Notes: generated from the letters alone by a model not told the origin. Shown: positions 16,750-25,523, counted from the stretch's first letter. The stretch is DNA of 27,690 nucleotides from Actinomycetes bacterium (GCA_021784205.1 JAJXTB010000019.1:1-27690), one strand, 5' to 3'. Program-made: numbers and translations.

Positions 16750-18269
16750 CAGAAGATCCCCTTCGTCCTCGGCACCGAAAGATCGTCCGGCGCCGTGACC
16801 GTGAGACTACCGAGTTCGTCGGGACCAAGGGTCGCGAGCCGCTCGGCCACGCCGAGGAAGCGTTCGACCTCGTCGTCGCCGAGCACCCCGCGCGCGAGCG
16901 TTTTGAACTTCGCGACGTACTCGGGCCGCGCGAAGGGGCGCGCGCCCTGGGGGTGCGCGTCGGGCACCGCGATCTCGTCGACGACCGTCGTGCCGTCTAC
17001 GAGGTGCACCTCGATGCGCCCGCCGTAGGCGCGATGGTCCGGGTCGAGGTCGTGGTACCGCGCGGTCCAGACCGGGTCCTCGACGGTGCTGACCTTGCGC
17101 CAGAGGTCGACCGTGTCGGGCCGGGTCGCTCGCTCGCGGGCGTAGGAACGTTCGTGGTGCCACGCGCCGTCTTGGAGGGCGACGGCGAGGATGTAGGCGA
17201 CGGAGTGGTCGAGTGTCTCGCGCGAGGCCAACGGGTCGTACTTCTGAGGGTCACCGGAGCCCGAGCCGATCACCTGGTGCGTGTGGTGCGAGGTGTGCAG
17301 GACGATCGACGCAATCGCCGTGCCGTCGCGCCACGACGGGTACCGGTCGTGGAGTCGTCGTGCGAGGTCGATCCACGCCTGGGCCTGGTACTCGGCCGAG
17401 TACTCCTTCGTGAACGAGTGCAGGATGGCGCGCTTGGCCTCGCCCGGTCCGGGCAGTGACACCACGTAGCGCCCGTCGGGCCCGTCCAGCAGGCGCGCGA
17501 TCACGCCGTCTTCGCCCTCGTAGATCGGTGTCGGTGAAGTCTGGCCGCGCATCGCGCGGTCGACCGCCTCGATGGCGGCCTTTCCCGCGAAGGCGGGGGC
17601 GTAGGCCTTCCAGGTCGATATCTCGCCCTTGCGAGACTGGCGCGTCGCCGTCGTGGTGTGCAGCGCCTGGCCGATGGCGTGCGCCGTCACCGACGGGTCC
17701 AGACCGAGCAGCGTCCCCAACCCCGCGGCTACCGCGGGGCCCAGGTGGGCGACGTGATCGATCTGGTGCGCGTGCAGACTGATCGCGCGGCTGAGGTCGA
17801 TCTGCACCTCGTAGGCGCTGACGATGGCGCGAAGAAGTTCGTGGCCACCGACGCCGCGGTCGCGCGCCACGTGCTGAGCGACCGCGACGAGCGGCGCGAT
17901 CGAGTCGCCCGGGTGGGCGTACTCCGCTGCGAGGAACGTGTCGTGGAAGTCGAGTTCGCGCACCGCCACGGCGTTAGCCCACGCGGCCCACTCCGGCGAG
18001 TAGCGCTCGTCGCGCGAGAGGCCGAGAACGGTCGAGCCCGGCCGGTAGGGGTGGCGCAGTGCCTGGTCGCGCGCGGCCGCCACCGGAGCACGGGTGAGCG
18101 AGGCGACCGCGACCGCGGCGTTGTCGATGACGCGGTTGATCACCATCTCGGCCACGTCGGCGTCGACCTCGACCGGATCGGCCGCGAGGGCGGCCAGTCG
18201 TGACGCCAGTTGGTCCGACACGTCGAGTACCTCGTCGCTGCGGTACGACCGCACGGGATAGTCGATCAC
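16749..18269 (-). CDS. prpD: 2-methylcitrate dehydratase, MmgE/PrpD family
   Basis: A 506-residue MmgE/PrpD protein that resembles mycobacterial PrpD over its full length as I know that family: [107 protein letters not shown], then the second domain with [20 protein letters not shown]. It should dehydrate 2-methylcitrate to 2-methyl-cis-aconitate. GTG start at 18269 overlaps the IclR stop by four bases. Its pairing with prpB and not prpC is notable: either the cell uses a synthase encoded elsewhere or the tricarboxylate comes from another source. Confidence 0.93.
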   Translation of the reverse strand: MIDYPVRSYRSDEVLDVSDQLASRLAALAADPVEVDADVAEMVINRVIDNAAVAVASLTRAPVAAARDQALRHPYRPGSTVLGLSRDERYSPEWAAWANAVAVRELDFHDTFLAAEYAHPGDSIAPLVAVAQHVARDRGVGGHELLRAIVSAYEVQIDLSRAISLHAHQIDHVAHLGPAVAAGLGTLLGLDPSVTAHAIGQALHTTTATRQSRKGEISTWKAYAPAFAGKAAIEAVDRAMRGQTSPTPIYEGEDGVIARLLDGPDGRYVVSLPGPGEAKRAILHSFTKEYSAEYQAQAWIDLARRLHDRYPSWRDGTAIASIVLHTSHHTHQVIGSGSGDPQKYDPLASRETLDHSVAYILAVALQDGAWHHERSYARERATRPDTVDLWRKVSTVEDPVWTARYHDLDPDHRAYGGRIEVHLVDGTTVVDEIAVPDAHPQGARPFARPEYVAKFKTLARGVLGDDEVERFLGVAERLATLGPDELGSLTVTAPDDLSVPRTKGIF

Positions 18270-19108
18270 GGCAGTCTTCTCGAGATCGCCGAACTGGCGC
18301 GCTTCAGCTCGACGACGAGCGAGTCGATGTCCACGGGGATGTCCTCGATCAACGACGACAGCTGGATCGCCGCCACGACCCGCTGCTCGCGGTCGTGCAC
18401 CGGCACGGCGACCGACAGGGCGCCGGCCTCGCGCTGGCCCTGGCCGAAGGCGTACCCCCGATCGCGGATGAGCTTGAGTCCCTCGATGAACTCCGAGCGC
18501 GCGAGTTCGATGCCGCTCGCGAGGGGGATCGTGGTCACGCCCTCGAGGAGCTCATCGAGTTCATCGTCGTCGAGGGAGGCCGCCAGTACGCGTGCTCCAC
18601 CCACCAAGAGTGGCATCTTCTCACCCACCGGCAGCTGGAATCGCAGCGGCGGGGTGCTCTGAATCCGCAGGAGCAGGACCGCACTGAGCTCGTAACGAAT
18701 CGACACCGACGACGTCAGTCCCGTGGACGCGGTCAACTCGATCAAGACCGGTTCGGCCGCTAAGACGAGCCCGTTGGTCAGGAGATAGGCGTTGCCGTTC
18801 AGGAGCGAGACGACGCCCAGCCGATAGTCGAGTCCCTCGCGCTCGGCGTAACCGTAGCGAATCAAGAGGTTCATGATCCGTTGGGTCGTCGCGAGGTGCA
18901 GTTGGGCCGCCGTCGCGATCTCGGTGAGTCGCATCGGACCGCGGTGTTCGCGCAGCACCCGCAGGATCACGAAGGGGCGGTCGAGTGAGCGGACGGAACT
19001 GAGCTGACCTTCGTCGCCGTCCCCGTCGATCATGTTGTCCACCGCTGCCCCCCGCAGCGTTGACGGTGCCCCGTCCTCGAAACGTCCGTCGGCCCGTGGT
19101 TTCGCCAC
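18266..19108 (-). CDS. IclR family transcriptional regulator
   Basis: A 280-residue IclR-type regulator. The winged helix-turn-helix lies at about residues 42-98 ([39 protein letters not shown] in pieces), followed by the effector-binding domain ([45 protein letters not shown]). Such proteins usually sense a small carboxylic or aromatic acid. It sits in the middle of the catabolic operon, two bases after the lyase stop, so it is likely autoregulated with it. GTG 19108 is used; ATG 19033 with GGTGG five bases upstream would remove a poorly structured 25-residue N-terminus and may be the true start. Confidence 0.9.
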   Translation of the reverse strand: MAKPRADGRFEDGAPSTLRGAAVDNMIDGDGDEGQLSSVRSLDRPFVILRVLREHRGPMRLTEIATAAQLHLATTQRIMNLLIRYGYAEREGLDYRLGVVSLLNGNAYLLTNGLVLAAEPVLIELTASTGLTSSVSIRYELSAVLLLRIQSTPPLRFQLPVGEKMPLLVGGARVLAASLDDDELDELLEGVTTIPLASGIELARSEFIEGLKLIRDRGYAFGQGQREAGALSVAVPVHDREQRVVAAIQLSSLIEDIPVDIDSLVVELKRASSAISRRLP

Positions 19109-19110
19109 CG

Positions 19111-20286
19111 CTACCGCACCGTCCCCTCGTCGATACCGTCGACGGCGTCACGCGCGGGTGATGTGATGGCGGTCTTCCACGGCGACCTCGCGTTCGGGTA
19201 CGCCGCGGCACCCAGCCGAAAGTGCTGGGCCTCCGCTTCGGTCTCAATGAAGGGGAGGTCCACCGCGAAGAGCCGACCGCGACGTGGGCGGGGGCCCGCC
19301 TTGGAGACGTGCCCCCACAGGGGGTGACCGACGACGTCCTCGGCGAGGATCGACGCATCGATCAGACGGTCGAGGTCGATACCGGTGTCTACCCCCATCT
19401 CAGACAACAAATCGACGAGGTCCTCGGTCGCGATCATTCGCGTCATCCGGCCGTGTCCCCCGTAGGGACAACCGCCCATTCCGCCGACCGAGCTGTCGAG
19501 CACCAGCGTGCACTCGGGGCCGAGGGTGCGTAGCGCGACGTACGCCGAGAGCAGCGCGACGCCGCGAGCGTCGTGGAGGTGCAGGTGCACCCGGGTGATC
19601 CCGGGCCACCGTTGACGGATGGCTCGCAGTTGTGATTCGACGTGGTGGGGCAGGTTCCAGCCCATCGGGTCACCGATCCACACGCGATCGACCGTGATCT
19701 CCGCCGCGGTCCAGAGTTCGTACTGGCGCTCGAGCAGTGCCATGCGTGTCGCTTCATCGAATGGACCAAGCCAGTTCGATCCCCACGCCGCGTTGATCCC
19801 GATGCCCGCGTGCGTCGCGCCAGATTCGACCGCTCGCGCGACAACGGCCGGCCACTCGTCGATCTCAGCCTGCTGGGAGCGGTTGGTGTTGCGCCGAACG
19901 AATACGTCACAGAGGTGTACGAGCGTCCGTGGGACTTCGTCGGGGTCACGCAGTAAGGGAAAGTGGCGCATCCGCTCGCGGCCGCGTTCGTTGAGGGCGA
20001 GTGCGGTGTAGGTCACCCCGTCGACCGGCGTGAAACGCGAGACCAGCTCATCGATGTGCGCCATCTGGGGGGTCCACGATGGACTGACGAACGATCCCAC
20101 CACGATGGTGCGAAGTCCCGTTTGTGAGAGCGCGTCGAGCAGCTCAAGCTTGCGCTCGACCGAGATGTCGGCGCTCTCGATCTGCATCCCCTCGCGCATT
20201 CCCTCTTCGACGATCTCGACCTGGGGTAGACCGGCAACCTTGCGCCACGGAACACCGTGGTCGAACTCAGATGGCGCGGTCGTCAC
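19111..20286 (-). CDS. HMG-CoA lyase-like enzyme (DRE-TIM metallolyase family)
   Basis: A 391-residue protein of the HMG-CoA lyase/isopropylmalate synthase TIM-barrel family. It has the metal-binding HLHDARG (His236, His238), the catalytic-cysteine loop GGMGGCPYGG (Cys273) and the tail ATEDLVDLLSEMGVDTGIDLD typical of HMGL. The first active-site motif reads EEGMREGMQ (Arg31-Glu32) instead of the usual RDG(L)Q, and the APGASGN glycine loop after GGCPY is replaced. It probably cleaves a 3-hydroxyacyl-CoA thioester, but not necessarily HMG-CoA. GTG 20286 is chosen (GAGG six bases upstream), giving a 20-base overlap with the CoA-transferase; TTG 20298 is the longer alternative. Confidence 0.85.
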   Translation of the reverse strand: MTTAPSEFDHGVPWRKVAGLPQVEIVEEGMREGMQIESADISVERKLELLDALSQTGLRTIVVGSFVSPSWTPQMAHIDELVSRFTPVDGVTYTALALNERGRERMRHFPLLRDPDEVPRTLVHLCDVFVRRNTNRSQQAEIDEWPAVVARAVESGATHAGIGINAAWGSNWLGPFDEATRMALLERQYELWTAAEITVDRVWIGDPMGWNLPHHVESQLRAIRQRWPGITRVHLHLHDARGVALLSAYVALRTLGPECTLVLDSSVGGMGGCPYGGHGRMTRMIATEDLVDLLSEMGVDTGIDLDRLIDASILAEDVVGHPLWGHVSKAGPRPRRGRLFAVDLPFIETEAEAQHFRLGAAAYPNARSPWKTAITSPARDAVDGIDEGTVR

Positions 20287-21469
20287 GTAAATCCTCAATC
20301 TCGTCTGAAGAAAAACCTAATTCACAAAGGATCGCGACCGTGTGTTCTCCGAGGGCCGGAGGAGGGGCCATCGGCGCCAGGCTGGCCCCATCGACGTGAA
20401 CGCCGCTCCCGACCACCGACACCGTCGATCGCTGCGCCAGGTCGAGGTGGACCTCGTGGATGAGAGACCGCTCCTGAATCTGATTCTGGTCGAGTGCTTC
20501 GCCCAGGGTCAGCACCTGACCGGCCGGCACACTCACGGTCGCTAGTTGCGCCTCCCACTCTTTTGCGCTCTTCGCCGCGAGGGCAGACTCGAGTTCAGCG
20601 GTGAGTGCCGACCGATTGACCTTGCGGTGCGCGCGCGTGGCGAACCGGGGATCGTCCACGAGATCGGAGCGACCCACGACGGCGCACAGCAACTCGAACT
20701 GGACTTGGGTATTGGCGGCGATGGTGATGAGTCCATCGCCGGTCTGAAAGGCCCCCGACGGAGAAGACGCCGCGTTGTGGTTGCCGTAGCGACGTGCCTC
20801 GCGGCCCGTGATCAGTTGCTCGGACACGGCCCAACCCATCGCGGTCAAGGCGGTTTCGAGCATCGAGACGTCCAGGAACGTGCCGACACCGTCACGACTC
20901 TGGCGCACGAGGGCCGCCGAGATCGCCATCGCGGCGGCGTACCCGCCCAGGGTGTCACAGATGGGGAACCCGACGCGCAACGGACCGCCATCGGGTTCAC
21001 CCGTTATATCGGTCATGCCGGCCAGGCCCTGAATGATCTGGTCGTACGCCGTTCGGCCGGCCAAGGGACCGGTCTGTCCGAACCCGGAGACCGCGCAGTA
21101 GATCAGTCGAGGATTACGTTCGTGCAGCGCCGCCCACGAAAACCCGAGCCGCTCGAGCACGCCCGGGCGCATGTTCTCGAGCAAGACGTCGGCGGTATCG
21201 ACGAGTCGGGCGAAGACCGTGCGACCGCCCTCGGTCTTGAGGTCGATGGTCACCGAGCGCTTGCCGCTGTTCTGAGCAATGAAGGCCGCGCCCATCGCTT
21301 CGGACTTCAGGTATTCGTCGTCGCCCATGTCGCGGGCGAGGTCGCCCGTCCCGGGGATCTCGACCTTAATGACGTCGGCGCCGAAGAGACTGAGTTGATA
21401 GGCCGCGAACGGCCCCGCGAGCACCGTCGTTACATCGAGGACACGCACGCCGTCGAGCAGCCCAACCAT
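20267..21469 (-). CDS. CaiB/BaiF family (class III) CoA-transferase
   Basis: A 400-residue family III CoA-transferase. Signatures: GVRVLDVTTVLAGPFAAYQLSLFGADVIKVE at the start (in two parts), SVTIDLKTEGGR, LLENMRPGVLERLG, YCAVSGFGQTGP, AYDQIIQGLAG, and the likely catalytic Asp172 in FPICDTLGGY. It moves CoA from a donor such as succinyl-CoA to a carboxylic acid; the acceptor cannot be read here. ATG 21469 is preceded by AGGA nine bases upstream; a TTG at 21475 is less likely. It opens the seven-gene operon and ends in an overlap with the lyase gene, suggesting that CoA activation and lyase cleavage are consecutive steps. Confidence 0.92.
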   Translation of the reverse strand: MVGLLDGVRVLDVTTVLAGPFAAYQLSLFGADVIKVEIPGTGDLARDMGDDEYLKSEAMGAAFIAQNSGKRSVTIDLKTEGGRTVFARLVDTADVLLENMRPGVLERLGFSWAALHERNPRLIYCAVSGFGQTGPLAGRTAYDQIIQGLAGMTDITGEPDGGPLRVGFPICDTLGGYAAAMAISAALVRQSRDGVGTFLDVSMLETALTAMGWAVSEQLITGREARRYGNHNAASSPSGAFQTGDGLITIAANTQVQFELLCAVVGRSDLVDDPRFATRAHRKVNRSALTAELESALAAKSAKEWEAQLATVSVPAGQVLTLGEALDQNQIQERSLIHEVHLDLAQRSTVSVVGSGVHVDGASLAPMAPPPALGEHTVAILCELGFSSDEIEDLRDDRAI

Positions 21470-21555
21470 GATCAAATTTCCTAACCGGCGTCGCTCGACG
21501 CCTCATGTGACACCGGAACCACCGCTGGGCGCCGTGGCGACCGGCGAATGGGGAT

Positions 21556-21591
21556 CCCTTCGTCGTGGCGGCGAACCGCCACGACGAAGGG
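21556..21591 (-). terminator. Perfect 16-bp hairpin between importer and catabolic operons
   Basis: Bases 21556-21571 and 21576-21591 are exact inverted copies separated by four bases (CGAA on plus, a UUCG tetraloop in the minus-strand RNA). It starts 18 bases past the stop of the binding-protein gene (21610). There is no T-run after it on the minus strand, as is common for terminators in GC-rich actinobacteria. It may end the importer transcript, or act as partial attenuator or 3' mRNA stabiliser before the CoA-transferase gene, for which I see no clear promoter of its own. Confidence 0.75.
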
Positions 21592-21609
21592 ACGACCGCT
21601 TTGTACCGC

Positions 21610-22908
21610 CTACTTGCTTTCCTTGGACACGACGGTCGCAAGGTCCTTGGCCGTCACGTAGTCACGGACCACGGAGTTCAGGTTCGCGTCGAACCCGACC
21701 ATCTGGAATCCACTGAACACGTTGTGGTACTTGTTGAAGTCCTCGTTGCCACCGGCGCCGTTGTAGTTGATCTTCTTGCCCGCCTTGATGAGCGACACGC
21801 ACGATGCGTACGTCCCACACACAATGCCCGGCGGGTCCGAGACCTTCATCACGTCACCGACCCACACCTTCGGGTTGGTCGACTTGGCCAACGTCATCGC
21901 GAGCGACGCGATCACGATCGCGTCGTAGAAGTTGGAACTCGTCGGGAGGATCGACGTCGTACGCCACACGCTCTGGTAGTCCGCGAGGAAGTGGTTGTAC
22001 GCACTGTCCGCGGTCGTAGGCGTCGCCGGCAGCGCCGCCGTCATGTTCGTCGATGCCGCCGAGCCGAACGCCTTGGCGTAGACGCCCTGGGGTGCGGACT
22101 GCAGGTCGTCACCGATCCACTGGGCCGCCGTCGTGTAGTTCAGCTGCTGAGCGTCCGACATCAGGGTCGCGAACGTCTGGGAGTCCATCGAGTCGAAGAT
22201 CACCTTGGGGTTCCCGGCGAAGGCCTGCGTCAGCTCAGAGCTGTACGAGGACTGACCCGGGGTCAAAGTGATGTTCTGCTGAATGGTGCCGCCGAGTGCC
22301 TTGAAGGCCTTGATCAGCGGTGGGACGAATCCCTGGGAGTTCGCCGAGTTGTCGAACATCAGGGACGCCGTCTTCCAGCCGTGCTTAATGGCGTAGTACG
22401 CCATCGCGATCGCCTCAGTCGAGTCCGACGCCGTGGTGCGGAACACGTACGAGTACTGCATCGTGTCCAGGTTGCTCAGTCCACCGATCATGAAGTCAGC
22501 CACGTTGTTCGGCTTGAACTGGTTGATCACGGCCTCAATCGTCGGTGAGAACGGACCCACGACAAACGTGGGGTGGTGGGTCATGAGGTTACGGAACGCC
22601 GGCAGCGTGTCGACCGAGTCGGCCGCGTCATCCACGTACGAACTCGTCAACTGGTGACCAAGAACGCCACCCCCGTGGTTTACCTCGTAAATGCCAACCT
22701 TGATCCCGTGAACGCCCCACTGCGAGAGCAGTGACTTCGATCCCGTGAAAGGCAAGATGGCACCGACGACCAGTGGGGGCAGTTTCTTGGTACCCGCGCT
22801 CGCGGGGACGCTCGTCAAACCAGCCCCGATCATCGACGCCATCGTCGCAAGGACCAGGGCGACTTTGGTGCCACCCCGCCCTCTGACAAACCGCCTGCTT
22901 ACTGTCAT
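21610..22908 (-). CDS. Liv-type ABC transporter substrate-binding protein
   Basis: A 432-residue periplasmic-binding-protein-like receptor of the branched-chain amino acid (type I) class. Residues 1-39 are a signal peptide ending VPASA-GT; the mature domain starts PLVVGAILPFTGSKSLLSQWGVHG in two parts, and has DDAADSVDTLPAFRNLMTHH, VVGPFSPT and IFDSMDSQTF. No lipobox cysteine follows the signal, unlike most Gram-positive binding proteins, and SRRF at the N-terminus is at best a weak Tat-like motif. Two Cys (VCGTYASC) may form a disulfide. Ligand is unknown; relatives bind amino acids, amides, short acids or aromatics. It is the last importer gene, preceded by a hairpin. Confidence 0.92.
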   Translation of the reverse strand: MTVSRRFVRGRGGTKVALVLATMASMIGAGLTSVPASAGTKKLPPLVVGAILPFTGSKSLLSQWGVHGIKVGIYEVNHGGGVLGHQLTSSYVDDAADSVDTLPAFRNLMTHHPTFVVGPFSPTIEAVINQFKPNNVADFMIGGLSNLDTMQYSYVFRTTASDSTEAIAMAYYAIKHGWKTASLMFDNSANSQGFVPPLIKAFKALGGTIQQNITLTPGQSSYSSELTQAFAGNPKVIFDSMDSQTFATLMSDAQQLNYTTAAQWIGDDLQSAPQGVYAKAFGSAASTNMTAALPATPTTADSAYNHFLADYQSVWRTTSILPTSSNFYDAIVIASLAMTLAKSTNPKVWVGDVMKVSDPPGIVCGTYASCVSLIKAGKKINYNGAGGNEDFNKYHNVFSGFQMVGFDANLNSVVRDYVTAKDLATVVSKESK

Positions 22909-22940
22909 TACGATTTTCCCCCTTGTTTCTGTTTCGTGCC

Positions 22941-22957
22941 TGCGGGGATCTCCCGCA
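22941..22957 (-). promoter_or_regulatory. Intercistronic stem-loop before the binding-protein gene
   Basis: TGCGGG-N5-CCCGCA forms a six-base-pair stem directly (one base) after the livF-like stop and about 32 bases before the binding-protein ATG, whose GGGGG ribosome site follows. It could protect a processed mRNA 5' end or partly attenuate, allowing different amounts of receptor and membrane subunits. Confidence 0.4.
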
Positions 22958-22958
22958 T

Positions 22959-23678
22959 CTACGACCTGTTCGCCTCGGCTCGGCCGAGGAAGATTGCCGC
23001 GAGGTCCAACGACGCGATCTCGGATGCGAGACCGTGCACGTGGTTTGACCCGGCGACGAAGATATGAACGAAGTGCGCGTGGTGCAGCGCTCGTTCAACG
23101 TTCTGCTCGACGACCAGGACGCCCGTTCCGGACGCGGCGATCCGCTCGACCTGATTCCAAACGACGTCGGTGTACGCGGGCGACAGTCCTGCGGTGGGTT
23201 CGTCGAGAACGATGACCGACGGACCAACCATCAACGCTCGCGCGATCGCCAGCAGGTTCTGCTGACCTCCCGACAGGAAACCGGCCTTCTTCTCGCGAGC
23301 CTTGTCGAGGTCGGTGAAGACCGACAGGATCTCTTCCATCCGTGCGCTCGTGTCCCCCTTGACGGCGAACCCGCCGACTTCGAGGTTCTCGCGCACCGTG
23401 AGGCTCTTGAACACGTTGTCGTTCTGGGGGACGTACGCGACGCCGTGACGCGGGATCTGGTGGCCCGGCATCCGCGTGATGTCGAGGTCACCGACCACGA
23501 TGCGTCCGTTCGTCGGTCGAAGGATGCCGACGACCGCCTTGGCGAACGTCGACTTTCCGGCGCCGTTGGGACCGATGATCGTTGTCACGGTCCCTTTCTC
23601 GACCGACAAGGAGATGTCGGTGATGATCGGGGTGCGACCGTAGCCGGCCGTCACATTCTCAGCGAGTAGTGCTGGCAT
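22959..23678 (-). CDS. livF: Liv-type ABC transporter ATP-binding protein (LivF-like)
   Basis: A 239-residue ATPase with Walker A GPNGAGKS (residues about 37-44), the Q-loop region VAYVPQNDNVF, ABC signature LSGGQQ, Walker B VIVLDEP with TAGLSP, and the H-like switch VVEQNVERAL. LivF-type features are the VAYVPQ segment and short length. Energises uptake with the LivG-like partner. ATG 23678 overlaps the LivG-like stop by 20 bases. Specificity for branched-chain amino acids is not shown; the symbol marks the family. Confidence 0.92.
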   Translation of the reverse strand: MPALLAENVTAGYGRTPIITDISLSVEKGTVTTIIGPNGAGKSTFAKAVVGILRPTNGRIVVGDLDITRMPGHQIPRHGVAYVPQNDNVFKSLTVRENLEVGGFAVKGDTSARMEEILSVFTDLDKAREKKAGFLSGGQQNLLAIARALMVGPSVIVLDEPTAGLSPAYTDVVWNQVERIAASGTGVLVVEQNVERALHHAHFVHIFVAGSNHVHGLASEIASLDLAAIFLGRAEANRS

Positions 23679-24471
23679 TGATTACCTCACCTAGGTACGC
23701 GTGAACGACTTCCTCATTGGCGCGCAGGTCGCTCAAGCGACCGGTCGCGAGTGTCCGGCCCTCGGCCAGGACGATGACGTGGTCACAGATCTTCTCGACC
23801 ACGTTCAAGTTGTGCTCGACCATCACGATGGTCATTCCCTGGGCCTTCAGGTCCATGATGTACCCGCCGATTCGGTCGATCAGCGCCGGGTTGACACCGG
23901 CCATCGGCTCGTCGAGCAAGAGGATCTTTGGCGAGGCCATGACGCCTCGGGCGATTTCGAGCAATTTCTTCTGACCGCCGGACAGTTCGCGAGAGCGCTT
24001 GTCGCGCAGGTCGTAGAGCCCGTAGGTGTTGAGAATCTCCAGCGCTCGCTCGGTGTTCTCGCGCTCCTCGCGCTTGGCGCGACCGGGGCGGAAGAAGATG
24101 TTGAACAGCGACTCGCCCGACTGGTGCTGGGGCGCGACGAGCAGGTTCTCGAGTACGGTCAGCCCGCCGAGCTCCCGAGACAGCTGGAAGGTGCGCATGA
24201 GACCCATGCGGGCGATCTTGTGACTCTCCCAGTTGGTGACGTCGGTCGAGCCGATCTGCATGTGACCGCTGTCACTCTTCATCATCCCCGAGAGGATGTT
24301 GACGACCGTCGTCTTGCCGGCGCCGTTCGGTCCGATCAGGGCCGTGATCATGCCCTGGGGCACGTCGAAGGTCGCGCCGGTGACGGCCATGACCCCCTGG
24401 AAGGACTTCTGCAGTTCCTGGCATCGCAGGGCGAAGACGCCCTCGGCCACCGGTTCGTTGCGCTCAGCCAT
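23659..24471 (-). CDS. livG: Liv-type ABC transporter ATP-binding protein (LivG-like)
   Basis: A 270-residue ATPase: Walker A GPNGAGKT (about 45-52), signature LSGGQKK, Walker B ILLLDEPMAGVNP, switch MVEHNLNVVE, and the LivG-specific longer loop with RTFQLSRELGGLTVLENLLVAPQ. ATG 24471 has AGGAGA eight bases upstream and overlaps the LivM-like stop by eight bases; the open frame to 24516 lacks this support. Part of the five-gene importer. Confidence 0.93.
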   Translation of the reverse strand: MAERNEPVAEGVFALRCQELQKSFQGVMAVTGATFDVPQGMITALIGPNGAGKTTVVNILSGMMKSDSGHMQIGSTDVTNWESHKIARMGLMRTFQLSRELGGLTVLENLLVAPQHQSGESLFNIFFRPGRAKREERENTERALEILNTYGLYDLRDKRSRELSGGQKKLLEIARGVMASPKILLLDEPMAGVNPALIDRIGGYIMDLKAQGMTIVMVEHNLNVVEKICDHVIVLAEGRTLATGRLSDLRANEEVVHAYLGEVINASTTR

Positions 24472-25519
24472 TGGTGGTCTCCTGTCCGACTGCGGTGGTG
24501 ATCTCGACGGGGGCAACGGGCACGACGACGGCGCGGTCGTCGAGGGTCTGGCCGGACCGCTTCGCGAGGGTGAAGGGGCTGCGGCGGATCCGCTCGGGCA
24601 CGACGCCCTGGGGCCGGAACCACAGCATCACCATGAGCAGGACCCCCACGACCATCGTGTCGATGTATTCGATCAGCCCCGGGTGACCGGGGATGCTGGG
24701 CAGGAACGCCGGAAGGTGAATCAGCAGGGTCTCGACCAGCAACGCCCCGACGAGTAGGCCGATGTTGTTGCCGACGCCGCCCACGAGGATGACGGCGAAG
24801 ACGACGAAGGTCTCACCGGGCAGCCACGCCGTGGGGTTGAAGGAACCGCCGAACTGGATGATGAGTCCGCCGCCCACGCCCGCGTAGAACGAGCCGATGA
24901 GCATCGAGGTCAACTTGTAGCGAAAGACGCTCTTGCCCAGGGTCGCGGCGACCCCGTCGTCGTCACGAATCGCGCGCAGCGTCCGTCCGAGTGGCGCCTT
25001 GGTGATTCGACTCATCACCCACCACATGATGACCGCGACGACGCCGGTGAGCATGGCGAAGAACGGCACGAAGGAGTTGGTGGTCAACTTGAAGAATCCC
25101 GCCAACGGTTCGGGAACGTTGTAGAGCCCGTCCGCACCGTTAAAGAGGGGCACGTAATTGTTGATCACGTCATAGAGCACCAGCGACAGGGAGATCAGCA
25201 CCACCGCCAGGTAGTCGGTGCGCAGTCGTCGCAGCGCGATCAGCGCGACCACGAGGGCGAGGGCCGAGGCCGTCAATCCGCCGAGGATCAGATTGATCGG
25301 GAACGGCAGCCCCCAGCCGAGGATGTACTGCTGGCCGGTACCGACGGACGACGGCATGCCGGTGACCCCGGTGATGTAGGCGCCGACGGCGACGAAGCCG
25401 ATGTAGGCGAAGTTGAGGATCCCGGTCTCGCCGTACTGGATGTTCAACCCCATCGCGAGGATGAAGTAGTCGAACAAGAAGAAGACGAGGGTGAATACGT
25501 AGTACCAAAATGCCGACAT
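24464..25519 (-). CDS. livM: Liv-type ABC transporter permease (LivM-like)
   Basis: A 351-residue membrane protein with about eight to ten hydrophobic helices. The LivM signature is visible as MGLNIQYGETGILNFAYIGFVAVGAYITG near the N-terminus (given in full only by position, residues 23-51), and the EAA-type loop ITKAPLGRTLRAIRDDDGVAATLGK (about 174-198, coupling to the ATPases). A cytoplasmic tail of about 35 residues rich in Val/Thr follows the last helix. ATG 25519 lies four bases after the LivH-like stop. Confidence 0.92.
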   Translation of the reverse strand: MSAFWYYVFTLVFFLFDYFILAMGLNIQYGETGILNFAYIGFVAVGAYITGVTGMPSSVGTGQQYILGWGLPFPINLILGGLTASALALVVALIALRRLRTDYLAVVLISLSLVLYDVINNYVPLFNGADGLYNVPEPLAGFFKLTTNSFVPFFAMLTGVVAVIMWWVMSRITKAPLGRTLRAIRDDDGVAATLGKSVFRYKLTSMLIGSFYAGVGGGLIIQFGGSFNPTAWLPGETFVVFAVILVGGVGNNIGLLVGALLVETLLIHLPAFLPSIPGHPGLIEYIDTMVVGVLLMVMLWFRPQGVVPERIRRSPFTLAKRSGQTLDDRAVVVPVAPVEITTAVGQETTNG

Positions 25520-25523
25520 TGCC

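Noticed and set aside
20546..21484. 312-codon plus-strand frame opposite the CoA-transferase
   Set aside because: Shadow of a clear CaiB/BaiF gene; no recognisable domain.
21565..22548. 327-codon plus-strand frame opposite the binding-protein gene
   Set aside because: Arg/His/Val-rich shadow product and it begins inside the hairpin; the binding protein has signal peptide and family motifs.
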